Below are positions 9,578-19,558 of a stretch of 64,000 nucleotides of DNA, one piece after another (the first letter of the stretch is position 1; every line of letters starts with the position of its first letter). The notes beneath the pieces are model-generated. The model saw only the letters and a program-made list of their open reading frames with translations, was not told the DNA's origin and did not search any database. Made by a program: the position numbers and the translations under genes. Origin of the DNA: Bacteroidaceae bacterium. GTDB taxonomy: Bacteria > Bacteroidota > Bacteroidia > Bacteroidales > Bacteroidaceae. The stretch lies in the NCBI GenBank assembly GCA_902362375.1, contig CABIVS010000002.1, positions 575,679 to 639,678 of the forward strand, given 5' to 3'.

Positions 9578-9585
9578 TAATTTTG
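9578..9585 (+). promoter_or_regulatory. Putative tet(Q) -7 box (TAATTTTG)
   Basis: Matches TAnnTTTG and lies 7 bp to the right of the IS copy 3 terminus. The position where a -33 TTTG is expected (about 9552) falls inside the IS end, where only weak matches such as GTTG occur. The native -33 element therefore appears replaced by IS sequence. Confidence 0.5.
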
Positions 9586-9593
9586 TAATCGTT

Positions 9594-9605
9594 ATGCGGC
9601 AGTAA
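9594..9605 (+). CDS. tet(Q) leader peptide (3 residues)
   Basis: ATG CGG CAG TAA encodes Met-Arg-Gln. A three-residue leader upstream of tetQ is known from CTnDOT, where tetracycline-stalled ribosomes alter leader folding and permit tetQ translation. The position between promoter and attenuator hairpin fits that model. Confidence 0.55.
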   Translation: MRQ

Positions 9606-9633
9606 TAATATACATATTAATACGAGTTAGTAA

Positions 9634-9660
9634 TCCTGTAGTTCTCACATGCTACGAGGA
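9634..9660 (+). promoter_or_regulatory. tet(Q) translational attenuator hairpin
   Basis: TCCTGTAG (9634-9641) can pair with CTACGAGGA (9652-9660) with one bulged G. The right arm contains the start of the GAGGAGG purine tract, so the hairpin would hide the ribosome-loading region, consistent with known tetracycline-dependent translational control of tetQ. Confidence 0.6.
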
Positions 9661-9719
9661 GGTATTAAAAGGTGCGTTTCGACAATGCATCTATTGTAGT
9701 ATATTATTGCTTAATCCAA

Positions 9720-11645
9720 ATGAATATTATAAATTTAGGAATTCTTGCTCACATTGATGCAGGAAAAACTTCCGTAACCGAGAATCTGCTGTTTGCCAGT
9801 GGAGCAACGGAAAAGTGCGGCCGTGTGGATAATGGTGACACCATAACAGACTCTATGGATATAGAGAAACGTAGAGGAATTACTGTTCGGGCTTCTACGA
9901 CATCTATTATCTGGAATGGAGTGAAATGCAATATCATTGACACTCCGGGACACATGGATTTTATTGCGGAAGTGGAGCGGACATTCAAAATGCTTGATGG
10001 AGCAGTCCTCATCTTATCCGCAAAGGAAGGCATACAAGCGCAAACAAAGTTGCTGTTCAATACTTTACAAAAACTGCAAATCCCGACAATTATATTTATC
10101 AATAAAATTGACCGTGACGGTGTGAATTTAGAGCGTTTGTATCTGGATATAAAAACAAATCTGTCTCAAGATGTCCTGTTTATGCAAACTGTTGTCGATG
10201 GATTGGTTTATCCGATTTGCTCCCAAACATATATAAAGGAAGAATACAAAGAATTTGTATGCAACCATGACGACAATATATTAGAACGATATTTGGCGGA
10301 TAGCGAAATTTCACCGGCTGATTATTGGAATACGATAATCGATCTTGTGGCAAAAGCCAAAGTCTATCCGGTACTACATGGATCAGCAATGTTCAATATC
10401 GGTATCAATGAGTTGTTGGACGCCATCTCTTCTTTTATACTTCCTCCAGAATCAGTCTCAAACAGACTTTCAGCTTATCTCTATAAGATAGAGCATGACC
10501 CCAAAGGACATAAAAGAAGTTTTCTAAAAATAATTGACGGAAGTCTGAGACTTCGAGACATTGTAAGAATCAACGATTCGGAAAAATTCATCAAGATTAA
10601 AAATCTAAAGACTATTTATCAGGGCAGAGAGATAAATGTTGATGAAGTGGGGGCCAATGATATCGCGATTGTAGAAGATATGGAAGATTTTCGAATCGGA
10701 GATTATTTAGGTACTAAACCTTGTTTGATTCAAGGGTTATCTCATCAGCATCCCGCTCTCAAATCCTCCGTCCGGCCAGACAGGTCCGAAGAGAGAAGCA
10801 AGGTGATATCCGCTCTGAATACATTGTGGATTGAAGACCCGTCTTTGTCCTTTTCCATAAACTCATATAGTGATGAATTGGAAATCTCGTTATATGGTTT
10901 GACACAAAAGGAAATCATACAGACATTGCTGGAAGAACGATTTTCCGTAAAGGTCCATTTTGATGAGATCAAGACTATCTACAAAGAACGACCTGTAAAA
11001 AAGGTCAATAAGATTATTCAGATCGAAGTGCCACCCAACCCTTACTGGGCCACAATAGGGCTGACGCTTGAACCCTTGCCGTTAGGGACAGGGTTGCAAA
11101 TCGAAAGTGACATCTCCTATGGTTATCTGAACCATTCTTTTCAAAATGCCGTTTTTGAAGGGATTCGTATGTCTTGCCAATCTGGTTTACATGGATGGGA
11201 AGTGACTGATCTGAAAGTAACTTTTACTCAAGCCGAGTATTATAGCCCGGTAAGTACACCTGCTGATTTCAGACAGCTGACCCCTTATGTCTTCAGGCTG
11301 GCCTTGCAACAGTCAGGTGTGGACATTCTCGAACCGATGCTCTATTTTGAGTTGCAGATACCCCAAGCGGCAAGTTCCAAAGCTATTACAGATTTGCAAA
11401 AAATGATGTCTGAGATTGAAGACATCAGTTGCAATAATGAGTGGTGTCATATTAAAGGGAAAGTTCCATTAAATACAAGTAAAGACTACGCCTCAGAAGT
11501 AAGTTCATACACTAAGGGCTTAGGCGTTTTTATGGTCAAGCCATGCGGGTATCAAATAACAAAAGGCGATTATTCTGATAATATCCGCATGAACGAAAAA
11601 GATAAACTTTTATTCATGTTCCAAAAATCAATGTCATCAAAATAA
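9720..11645 (+). CDS. tet(Q): Tetracycline resistance ribosomal protection protein Tet(Q)
   Basis: An EF-G-like GTPase that removes tetracycline from the ribosome. From ATG 9720 it is 641 residues and begins [18 protein letters not shown], where AHIDAGKT is the P-loop; DTPGHMDF is G3 and NKID is G4. A GTG at 9672 gives a 657-residue version with 16 extra residues, the length some records use; I prefer the ATG because the protein-family N-terminus starts there. It is the first gene of an inducible operon and its stop overlaps the next start (TAATGG), so the downstream fusion gene should be co-expressed. Close to known Tet(Q) throughout. Confidence 0.95.
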   Translation: MNIINLGILAHIDAGKTSVTENLLFASGATEKCGRVDNGDTITDSMDIEKRRGITVRASTTSIIWNGVKCNIIDTPGHMDFIAEVERTFKMLDGAVLILSAKEGIQAQTKLLFNTLQKLQIPTIIFINKIDRDGVNLERLYLDIKTNLSQDVLFMQTVVDGLVYPICSQTYIKEEYKEFVCNHDDNILERYLADSEISPADYWNTIIDLVAKAKVYPVLHGSAMFNIGINELLDAISSFILPPESVSNRLSAYLYKIEHDPKGHKRSFLKIIDGSLRLRDIVRINDSEKFIKIKNLKTIYQGREINVDEVGANDIAIVEDMEDFRIGDYLGTKPCLIQGLSHQHPALKSSVRPDRSEERSKVISALNTLWIEDPSLSFSINSYSDELEISLYGLTQKEIIQTLLEERFSVKVHFDEIKTIYKERPVKKVNKIIQIEVPPNPYWATIGLTLEPLPLGTGLQIESDISYGYLNHSFQNAVFEGIRMSCQSGLHGWEVTDLKVTFTQAEYYSPVSTPADFRQLTPYVFRLALQQSGVDILEPMLYFELQIPQAASSKAITDLQKMMSEIEDISCNNEWCHIKGKVPLNTSKDYASEVSSYTKGLGVFMVKPCGYQITKGDYSDNIRMNEKDKLLFMFQKSMSSK

Positions 11646-12484
11646 TGGAGCGGTCAGGAAATTTCTATAAGGCAATACAGTTGGGATATATACTTATCTC
11701 CATTCTTATCGGATGTATGGCATATAATAGCCTCTATGAATGGCAGGAGATAGAAGCATTAGAACTTGGCAATAAAAAAATAGACGAGCTCCGAAAAGAA
11801 ATAAACAATATCAATATTCAAATGATAAAATTTTCTCTATTGGGTGAAACAATACTGGAATGGAACGATAAAGATATCGAGCATTACCATGCACGGCGTA
11901 TGGCAATGGACAGTATGCTCTGCCGTTTCAAGGATTACAAGGAAATATATATCGAAACCGAACGAATTATCATTCGAAATTTCAAACAGAAGGATGCCGA
12001 AGGGTTGTTGGAGTATCTTTCCCATCCGCGTGTGAATTGCTTTGCCGGAGACCGCCTTTGTTCCAGAGAGGCGGCATGGGCATATATGCAGTATTCCCCG
12101 AAAGACATGCTGCGCTATGCGGTGAGTCTGAAAAAAGATGACTTTATTATCGGTGACGTGTTCGCTTTGCGTGAGAATGAAGACACTTATAATGTGGGGT
12201 GGCATTTCAACAAACGTTTTGAAGGCAAAGGATTCGCTTGTGAAGCGGCAGCCGGATTGTTGGATTATCTTTTCCGAGAGGCGGGCGCACGGCGTATCTA
12301 TGGATTTGTGGAAGATGACAATATCCGCTCCAAACGCTTATGCGAACGTCTTGGTATGCGCCGCGAAGGATGTTTCAAAGAGTTTGTGACATTCGTAAAC
12401 AATCCTGACGGCTCCCCAAAATATGAAGATACCTGTGTTTATGCCATTCTCGAAAAAGAGTGGAATACCATCCGTCAGTGGTGA
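11645..12484 (+). CDS. RteA N-terminus fused to GNAT acetyltransferase
   Basis: Residues 1 to about 97 match the start of RteA, the sensor kinase normally following tetQ in CTnDOT-type elements: a transmembrane helix (about residues 11-27) and a helical periplasmic segment. From about YIETERIIIRNF onward the protein is a complete GNAT-type acetyltransferase of about 180 residues, with the acetyl-CoA loop near RFEGKGFACEAA and SKRLCERLGMRREG. The kinase is gone and rteB is absent. Junction near 11930. The product would be a membrane-anchored acetyltransferase expressed from the tet(Q) promoter; GNAT may also start internally. The acetyltransferase substrate is unknown. A strong case of gene fusion by recombination. 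Confidence 0.8.
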   Translation: MERSGNFYKAIQLGYILISILIGCMAYNSLYEWQEIEALELGNKKIDELRKEINNINIQMIKFSLLGETILEWNDKDIEHYHARRMAMDSMLCRFKDYKEIYIETERIIIRNFKQKDAEGLLEYLSHPRVNCFAGDRLCSREAAWAYMQYSPKDMLRYAVSLKKDDFIIGDVFALRENEDTYNVGWHFNKRFEGKGFACEAAAGLLDYLFREAGARRIYGFVEDDNIRSKRLCERLGMRREGCFKEFVTFVNNPDGSPKYEDTCVYAILEKEWNTIRQW

Positions 12485-12527
12485 CACACCAAACCTATTA
12501 TGAATTAATACAAAACAAGAAGAAAAT

Positions 12528-13649
12528 ATGAACAAGCAATTCATTATCACGAATTTCGCCGCATTTGCTCTCATGCTGTTCCTGCCGACCGGATGCAGGC
12601 AGGCGGACGGCAAGCAGGATGCGGTGCAGAGTTATCGGGTCATAAAGGTCGCGGCAAGTCCGGTGGAAATCTCCGAGTCCTATTCCGCCGCCATACGCGG
12701 ACGGCAGGATGTGGACATCCTGCCGCAAATATCCGGGCGCATTATCCGTCTGAAAGTGAAAGAGGGTGAACGGGTGAAGACCGGTCAAGTATTGGCTGTA
12801 ATTGACCAAGTGCCCTATCGGGCGGCATTACGCACGGCGCAGGCCAATGTCAGCGCGGCACAGGCAAAAGTGGAAACGGCAAGAATCGAGCTGCGGGGCA
12901 AGCAGGCATTGTTTGACGAGAAGGTCATATCCGACTACGAGCTTTCTCTCGCCCGGAACCAACTGGCAGTGGCGTGTGCTGAACTCGAACAGGCAAAGGC
13001 ACAAGAATCGGATGCACGCAACAATCTCTCCTATACGGAAATCAAAAGCCCGAGCAACGGAGTAGTAGGCACATTGCCCTATCGCATCGGTGCGCTTGTC
13101 GGTCCCAATATGGCACAGCCTTTCACGGTCGTGTCCGACAATGCGGAGATGTATGCCTATTTCTCCATTTCGGAGAATATGCTACGGCGATATTTGGCTC
13201 GCTATGGCTCGATTGACAGCATGATAGCCGGGATGCCGGAAGTGGGCCTGCAACTCAACGACGGCAGCCTGTACAAGGCGAAAGGACGTATTGAAACCGT
13301 AAGCGGCGTGGTGGATCCTGTTACCGGAACGGTACAAATCAAAGCCCTGTTCCCCAATCCCGACCGCGAACTGTTGAGTGGCAGCATCGGCAATGTCATC
13401 CTTCAAAACCCGAAAACGGAGGCCGTAACCATTCCCATGACCGCCACCGTGGAACTGCAGGACAAGATTATCGCTTACCGTCTGAAAAACGGACAGGCGG
13501 AAGCCGCCTATCTCACGGTGGACCGCCTGAACGACGGCAACCGGTTTATCGTAAAAGAAGGTCTTTCGGTCGGTGACACCATTGTCGCCGAAGGCGTGGG
13601 ACTGGTGAGAGAAGGCATGAGCATAACCCCTAAAAACGAAACGAAATGA
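12528..13649 (+). CDS. RND efflux periplasmic adaptor (membrane fusion protein)
   Basis: A 373-residue adaptor linking the inner-membrane pump to the outer-membrane channel. A lipoprotein signal ends LPTGC (Cys near residue 23). Then come a biotinyl-lipoyl half (GRIIRLKVKEGERVKTGQVL), an alpha-helical hairpin rich in Ala and Gln (residues about 95-155), the second lipoyl half (IKSPSNGVVGT) and beta-barrel segments. It overlaps the pump gene by 4 bp (ATGA), forming a three-gene operon that starts about 44 bp after the GNAT fusion. GC content is higher than in the imported AT-rich cluster. Confidence 0.92.
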   Translation: MNKQFIITNFAAFALMLFLPTGCRQADGKQDAVQSYRVIKVAASPVEISESYSAAIRGRQDVDILPQISGRIIRLKVKEGERVKTGQVLAVIDQVPYRAALRTAQANVSAAQAKVETARIELRGKQALFDEKVISDYELSLARNQLAVACAELEQAKAQESDARNNLSYTEIKSPSNGVVGTLPYRIGALVGPNMAQPFTVVSDNAEMYAYFSISENMLRRYLARYGSIDSMIAGMPEVGLQLNDGSLYKAKGRIETVSGVVDPVTGTVQIKALFPNPDRELLSGSIGNVILQNPKTEAVTIPMTATVELQDKIIAYRLKNGQAEAAYLTVDRLNDGNRFIVKEGLSVGDTIVAEGVGLVREGMSITPKNETK

Positions 13650-16600
13650 ACCTGCGATTTTTTATAGACCGCCCGGTGTTTTCGGGCGTTATCTCGGTGG
13701 TGATTGTACTGTTGGGCATGATTTCCATGTTTTCCTTGCCGGTGGAACAATACCCCGACATCGCACCTCCGACCATCAACGTATTCGCAACTTATCCTGG
13801 AGCAAACGCTGAAACTGTGCAGAAGGCAGTGATAACCCCTCTGGAAGAAGCCATCAACGGCGTGGAAGACATGACCTATATGACTTCCACGGCATCGAAT
13901 ACGGGCGATGCTTCCATCAACATCTATTTCAAGCAGGGAACCAACGCGGACATGGCGGCGGTAAACGTGCAGAACCGCGTGAACGGCGCGCTGAGCCAGC
14001 TTCCGGCGGAAGCCACCAAGACCGGTGTCACCACTGAAAAGCAGCAGAATGCCGAACTGATGACTTTCGCGCTCTATTCGCCCGATGACCGCTTCGACCA
14101 GACCTTCCTGAACAATTACGTGAAAATCAATGTCGAGCCGAGGCTGAAACGTATCAGCGGCGTGGGAAAGGCACAGTTGTTCGGTTCCAACTACAGCATG
14201 CGACTTTGGCTGCGTCCCGACAAGATGGCGCAATACGGGCTTATCCCCGATGACATATCCACCGTACTCGCACGACAGAACATCGAGGCCGCCACCGGCT
14301 CCTTCGGTGCCAATCATCCTACCGCCAATGAATACACGATGAAATACCGCGGACGCTTGTCCGGCGCGGAAGAGTTCGGTGAGTTGGTCATCAAGTCACT
14401 GCCGGGCGGCAATGTGCTTCGGCTGAAGGAGGTTGCCGATGTGGAACTGGGCGATGAATACTACAACTATTCCTCCGAAGTGAACGGGCATCCGGCAGCC
14501 ATGATGCTCATCAACCAGAAAGCCGGGTCCAATGCTTCAAGCACCATCAAGGAGATTCACGAAGTGCTTGACGACCTCAGCCGGGACTTGCCCGAAGGGA
14601 CGGAATTCGTGGTGCTTACCGATACCAACAAGTTCCTGTATGCTTCCATCAATTCTGTTATCCGGACACTTATTGAAGCGATACTTCTGGTTATCGTGGT
14701 GGTATATGTATTTTTGCAAGATATTAAGTCCACGCTTATTCCTACGATATCCATTTTCGTCTCCATTATCGGTACGTTCGCCGTGATGTCCATGATCGGC
14801 TTCTCCGTCAACCTGCTCACCCTGTTCGCGCTTGTGCTTGCCATCGGAACTGTGGTCGATGATGCCATTGTGGTGGTGGAAGCGGTGCAGGCGAAGTTCG
14901 ACGAGGGCTATCAGTCTGCGGTTCTCGCGGCTGATGATGCCATGAAAGGCGTTTCGTCGGCTATCCTGACCTCTACCATCATCTTTATGGCAGTGTTTTT
15001 CCCCGTTGCCATGATGGGCGGGACTTCGGGAGCGTTCTACACGCAGTTCGGTATCACGATGGCTGTTGCCGTGGGAATCTCGGCAGTCAATGCCTTCACA
15101 CTCTCACCGGCACTTTGCGCGCTGCTGCTGAAACCCTATATCGATGAGCAGGGCAACACCAAGAACAATTTTGCAGCCCGTTTCCGTAAAGCGTTCAATG
15201 CCGTCTTCGACCGTCTGAGCCGACGCTATGTACGTGGAGTGATGTTCATTATCCATCGCCGATGGCTGTTGTGGAGCATCATAGGCATTTCTTTCGGGTT
15301 GCTGGTGCTGCTGGTCAATGTCACAAAGACGGGACTTATTCCCGAAGAGGACACCGGGACGGTCATGGTGAGCATGAACACGAAGCCCGGCACATCCATG
15401 GCTCAGACAAGTAAGGTGATGGAGCGTATCAACAGCCGTCTCGACAGCATCGGCGAGATTGAATACAGCGGTGCGGTCGCCGGTTTCTCTTTCAGCGGTT
15501 CCGGTCCCTCGCAGGCGATGTATTTCGTGACACTCAAAGACTGGGAGCAGCGTAAGGGAGAGGGGCAGTCGGTCAATGATGTCATCGGAAAGATTTATGC
15601 CGCCACTTCGGATATTCCCGATGCCACGGTGTTCGCCATGTCGCCTCCGATGATTGCCGGGTACGGCATGGGAAACGGTTTCGAGCTTTATTTGCAGGAC
15701 AAGGCGGGCGGAAACATCGCCGCCTTCAAGGAAGAGGCAGACAAGTTTGTCGAAGCCTTGTCGCAGCGACCCGAAATCGGCGAAGTCTATTCCTCCTTTG
15801 CCACGGATTATCCGCAATACTGGGTGGATATCGATGCCGCCAAATGCGAACAGTCGGGTGTGTCGCCCGCAGATGTGCTTTCCACATTGTCGGGCTATTA
15901 TACCGGACAATATGTTTCCGACTTCAACCGGTTCTCCAAGCTCTACCATGTGACCATGCAGGCTCCGGCGGAATATCGTGTGAATGCGGAATCCCTGCAC
16001 CACATGTATGTGCGTGCCACCGATGGCGGCATGTCGCCTTTGAGCCGGTTCGTGCGCCTGACCAAGACCAACGGCCCGTCAGACCTCACCCGTTTCAACC
16101 TGTTCAACGCCATCTCGATTAGCGGGTCTCCGGCTCAGGGCTACAGTTCGGGGCAGGTGCTCGAAGCCATCGGCGAGACGGCACGTGAAGTGCTTCCGTC
16201 AAATTACACATACGAGTTTGGCGGCATTTCGCGTGAGGAAAGCAAGACGACCAACAATGCCACGCTTATATTCCTGCTCTGCATGGTTCTGGTCTATCTG
16301 ATTCTGTGCGCCTTGTATGAGAGCGTGTTCATACCCTTCGCGGTTCTGTTGTCGGTGCCTTGCGGACTGATGGGCAGTTTCCTGTTTGCGTGGCTCTTCG
16401 GTCTGGAGAACAACATCTACATGCAGACCGGACTTATCATGATTATAGGCCTGCTTGCCAAGACAGCGATCCTGCTTACCGAATACGCCGGTAAACGGCG
16501 GTCGGAAGGCATGACGCTGGCACAGGCGGCATACAGTGCGGCAAAAGTCCGCCTGCGCCCCATATTGATGACTGTGTTGTCCATGGTGTTCGGTCTTGTC

Positions 16601-16759
16601 CCGCTGATGATGGCGCACGGAGTGGGTGCCAACGGCAGCCGTTCGCTTGCCACAGGTGTAATCGGTGGAATGATTGTAGGTACTTTGGCTCTGTTGTTCC
16701 TTGTGCCGTCATTGTTTATTGTATTCCAATATATCCAAGAACGTGTTAAGCATAATTAA
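13646..16759 (+). CDS. RND multidrug efflux transporter (HAE1 family)
   Basis: A 1037-residue proton-driven pump of the inner membrane, AcrB/MexB type. Seen: the N-terminal FFIDRPVFSGVI start and PVEQYPDIAPP loop, 12 predicted helices with two large periplasmic loops, the helix-4 acidic pair in GTVVDDAIVVVE, and the helix-10 lysine in GLLAKTAILLTEYA, which together form the proton relay. Full family length, no interruptions. It is translationally coupled to the adaptor and followed with no gap by the outer-membrane gene. Substrate range cannot be read from sequence; placement next to tet(Q) suggests a resistance role. Confidence 0.95.
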   Translation: MNLRFFIDRPVFSGVISVVIVLLGMISMFSLPVEQYPDIAPPTINVFATYPGANAETVQKAVITPLEEAINGVEDMTYMTSTASNTGDASINIYFKQGTNADMAAVNVQNRVNGALSQLPAEATKTGVTTEKQQNAELMTFALYSPDDRFDQTFLNNYVKINVEPRLKRISGVGKAQLFGSNYSMRLWLRPDKMAQYGLIPDDISTVLARQNIEAATGSFGANHPTANEYTMKYRGRLSGAEEFGELVIKSLPGGNVLRLKEVADVELGDEYYNYSSEVNGHPAAMMLINQKAGSNASSTIKEIHEVLDDLSRDLPEGTEFVVLTDTNKFLYASINSVIRTLIEAILLVIVVVYVFLQDIKSTLIPTISIFVSIIGTFAVMSMIGFSVNLLTLFALVLAIGTVVDDAIVVVEAVQAKFDEGYQSAVLAADDAMKGVSSAILTSTIIFMAVFFPVAMMGGTSGAFYTQFGITMAVAVGISAVNAFTLSPALCALLLKPYIDEQGNTKNNFAARFRKAFNAVFDRLSRRYVRGVMFIIHRRWLLWSIIGISFGLLVLLVNVTKTGLIPEEDTGTVMVSMNTKPGTSMAQTSKVMERINSRLDSIGEIEYSGAVAGFSFSGSGPSQAMYFVTLKDWEQRKGEGQSVNDVIGKIYAATSDIPDATVFAMSPPMIAGYGMGNGFELYLQDKAGGNIAAFKEEADKFVEALSQRPEIGEVYSSFATDYPQYWVDIDAAKCEQSGVSPADVLSTLSGYYTGQYVSDFNRFSKLYHVTMQAPAEYRVNAESLHHMYVRATDGGMSPLSRFVRLTKTNGPSDLTRFNLFNAISISGSPAQGYSSGQVLEAIGETAREVLPSNYTYEFGGISREESKTTNNATLIFLLCMVLVYLILCALYESVFIPFAVLLSVPCGLMGSFLFAWLFGLENNIYMQTGLIMIIGLLAKTAILLTEYAGKRRSEGMTLAQAAYSAAKVRLRPILMTVLSMVFGLVPLMMAHGVGANGSRSLATGVIGGMIVGTLALLFLVPSLFIVFQYIQERVKHN

Positions 16760-18118
16760 ATGAAGAAGACAGTAATATATATCATATTGTCGGGATGGAT
16801 GCTTGCCGGCTGTGGCACATACAGCCGGTATCATCGCCCTGACCTCTCAACGGAGAATCTGTATCGGGACATGCCGGCGGACATTGATACAATGACCATC
16901 GCGTCCCTGTCGTGGCGGGAAATGTTTACCGACCCGAAACTCCAGTCCTTGATTGAAACCGGACTTGAACGGAACGCAGACCTCAATGTGGCACGGTTAC
17001 GCGTGGAAGCGGCTGAAGCCGTCCTGATGACTGCCAGACTATCATATCTTCCATCACTGGGACTGACTGCCGAAGGTAATGCCAATAAACATGACGGAGC
17101 AACGGCAAAGACATATAATGTGGGAGCGTCGGCAAGCTGGGAACTGGACATCTTCGGCAAACTTACGGCGGCAAAGCGTGGCGCAGCCGCCGCATTACAA
17201 GGAAGCCGTGCCTACCGGCAGGCCGTACAGACACAGCTTGTCGCCACTATTGCAGACAGTTACTACACCCTTGCCATGCTTGACGCACAAATGACAATAA
17301 GTAACCGGACTTTGGAGAACTGGCGGACTACCGTACGCACTCTTGAAGCGTTGAAAAAAGTGGGGAAATCAAACGAGGCTGGCGTATTGCAGGCAAAGGC
17401 GAACGTGATGCGACTCGAAGCATCCCTGTTATCCATACGCAAGAGTATTTCCGAAACAGAAAACGCCCTGTCTGCGATACTTGCCATGCCGTCACACTCG
17501 ATTGGACGAAGTGATCTGGCCGAGGCTGCTTTCCCCGATACTGTCTCGATCGGAGTCCCTTTGCAACTGCTTTCCAACCGTCCCGACGTGCGTCAGGCTG
17601 AAATGGAACTGGCGCAAGCATTCTACGCCACCAATGCGGCCCGTGCCGCCTTCTATCCCAATATTACCCTCTCGGGAATTCTTGGATGGACTAATAACGG
17701 CGGTGGCGTAATCGTAAATCCCGGACAATGGTTACTTAATGCCATCGGTTCCCTGACACAGCCGTTATTCAACCGGGGCGTAAACATCGCCAACTTGAAG
17801 ATAGCCAAAAGCCGTCAGGAAGAAGCCAAACTGTTGTTCCGGCAATCATTACTGAACGCAGGAAAGGAAGTGAACGATGCTCTGACCGCATGGCAGACGG
17901 CAAAATCGCAAATTGAAATCAATGCTCGGCAGGTTGAAACATTATGCGACGCTGTGCGAAAGACAGAATCGCTGATGCGTCATTCCAATACCACCTATCT
18001 GGAAGTGCTGACCGCCAAACAGTCTCTTCTCGAAGCGGAAGTGCAACAGTTACAAACTCGTTTTGAACGCATACAAAGTATAATTAAACTTTACCATGCG
18101 TTGGGAGGAGGAATGTAA
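16760..18118 (+). CDS. RND efflux outer-membrane factor (TolC/OprM type)
   Basis: A 452-residue outer-membrane channel lipoprotein. The signal peptide ends LAGC (Cys near residue 19). Two repeats of the outer-membrane efflux domain follow, each with long Ala/Gln-rich coiled helices; conserved pieces are SWELDIFGKL near residue 128, the NRPDVRQAE segment near 275, and FNRGVN near 338. It completes the tripartite pump and starts one base after the pump stop codon. Confidence 0.93.
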   Translation: MKKTVIYIILSGWMLAGCGTYSRYHRPDLSTENLYRDMPADIDTMTIASLSWREMFTDPKLQSLIETGLERNADLNVARLRVEAAEAVLMTARLSYLPSLGLTAEGNANKHDGATAKTYNVGASASWELDIFGKLTAAKRGAAAALQGSRAYRQAVQTQLVATIADSYYTLAMLDAQMTISNRTLENWRTTVRTLEALKKVGKSNEAGVLQAKANVMRLEASLLSIRKSISETENALSAILAMPSHSIGRSDLAEAAFPDTVSIGVPLQLLSNRPDVRQAEMELAQAFYATNAARAAFYPNITLSGILGWTNNGGGVIVNPGQWLLNAIGSLTQPLFNRGVNIANLKIAKSRQEEAKLLFRQSLLNAGKEVNDALTAWQTAKSQIEINARQVETLCDAVRKTESLMRHSNTTYLEVLTAKQSLLEAEVQQLQTRFERIQSIIKLYHALGGGM

Positions 18119-18205
18119 CTTTACAAGAATTATAACCTAATACTGAACCATGTTGTGTAATTTTTATATTTCAGTCGTCATAAACTTATAAATAAGTAAT
18201 TTAGT

Positions 18206-18556
18206 ATGCAAAAACAAATTAAAAAGTCTTCTCTTTTTTTGAAGAGAAGCAACACCTGACCCACTTCGCTACCGAACAGGATGTAGCAGAAGAATTGTTT
18301 GAGTTACTCTTAGAAGCGAGAGAACTCTATCTTCAGGATGTGATTTTGAATGGCAAGCGGTATGACCGCTATGTGGATGACTTCATCAACAGTCATCGGT
18401 ATATCAACTGCAACAGTGCAATTTGCCGAAACTGCCACGAGATGAACATCCACATCGTCAAGGGACTGCTGAACGAATGCGCCCACCTTATCCAGCCTCT
18501 TTTTGAGGCATCCGACTTCTCCTTTGAGAAGTGTATGGAGTTACAAAGGAAGTATG
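18206..18556 (+). pseudogene. Unknown gene, frameshifted and 3'-truncated
   Basis: ATG 18206 begins MQKQIKKSSLF, then a T-rich run (18234-18240) shifts the frame. In the shifted frame the protein continues FEEKQHLTHFATEQDV and stays open for about 100 residues, including a Cys-rich piece NCNSAICRNCHEMNIHIVKG. It then runs into a glmS fragment near 18557. I do not recognise the family. The T run lies in a hairpin CTTCTCTT/AAGAGAAG (18228-18249), which could also be a terminator remnant. Confidence 0.5.
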
Positions 18557-19331
18557 ACCGCTCGGAACCGTTGCCGCCATACAGTTGGCACGGAGCAAGG
18601 GGGCTTTTGTGTATGGCATCTGCAACGTCGTGGGTGCCTCTATCCCAAGAAATACGGATTCCGGGACATACATCCATGTAGGACCTGAGATAGGTGTGGC
18701 TTCTACCAAGGCTTTTACAGGACAGGTAACGGTGCTGATGCTGCTTGCCCTCTGCGTGGGACAGATGCGTGGTACTGTGGATGATGCAACCGTAGAGAGG
18801 ATTGTCCGGGAGTTGAAGAACATGCCCCTATATATAAAAGATGTGTTGGGACTTGCTGACAAAATCAAGAACTTGTCGAAGATATACACCTATGCCCGCA
18901 ACTTCCTTTATCTCGGTCGTGGGTACAACTACCCCACCGCCCTTGAAGGTGCGTTGAAGCTGAAAGAAATATCCTATATCCATGCGGAGGGTTATCCTGC
19001 TGCGGAAATGAAGCATGGACCGATTGCACTTGTAGATAGCGAGATGCCCACGGTGGTCATTGCTCCAACGGACTCGCTGTATGACAAGATAATCAGTAAT
19101 GTAAGGCAGGTGAAGGCGCGTGGCGGTACGGTTGTCGCCATCATTACCAAGGGCAATGACGCAATGAAGGACATCGCCGACCATTGCCTTGAAGTGCCCG
19201 ACGTACCCGAATGCCTTACACCTCTCGTTGTTTCCGTCCCATTGCAGTTGCTGGCCTATTACATCGCCATCAACAAGGATAGGAATGTTGACCAGCCAAG
19301 AAACCTTGCTAAATCAGTTACCGTAGAATGA
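18557..19331 (+). pseudogene. glmS: glmS 3' fragment (glucosamine-6-phosphate synthase, isomerase half)
   Basis: About 257 residues corresponding to the C-terminal sugar-isomerase (SIS) half of GlmS, the first enzyme of UDP-GlcNAc synthesis. Signatures are GPEIGVASTKAFTGQ, the second SIS lobe around LGRGYNYPTALEGALKLKE and HAEGYPAAEMKHGP, and the C-terminal NVDQPRNLAKSVTVE, which is the native GlmS end. The N-terminal glutaminase domain with its catalytic Cys is absent; the fragment is joined to unrelated sequence near 18557. It cannot make the full enzyme; internal starts could give a lone SIS domain. Probably carried in by recombination. Confidence 0.85.
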
Positions 19332-19516
19332 ATAGAATATTATCACTTATTGTTACCATCCTCTTTGCGTTGTGCATTGAGGCTGGCATCTTTATGCTTA
19401 TTGCCCACTGGTGGGGCATGACTGCGGCCATTACCGTGATAGCCATTGAATGTGTGTTAGCCTTATGGACAGTTTACGAAATGAGACATGCGAGTGATGA
19501 ACCAGTTGATGAATAA
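19328..19516 (+). CDS. Small two-helix membrane protein
   Basis: 62 residues, two hydrophobic helices (about 5-24 and 28-50) with a short acidic tail. Its ATG overlaps the glmS fragment stop (ATGA). It shares the pattern WxxGxTxAI...ALWxVYEx with the small protein at 35938, which directly follows the GH73/M23 hydrolase gene, so the two are likely paralogues. Function unknown. Confidence 0.6.
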   Translation: MNRILSLIVTILFALCIEAGIFMLIAHWWGMTAAITVIAIECVLALWTVYEMRHASDEPVDE

Positions 19517-19558
19517 CATTGCAGGCTGTGGTTAGAACGAAAAAGGCTAAAAACAAAA

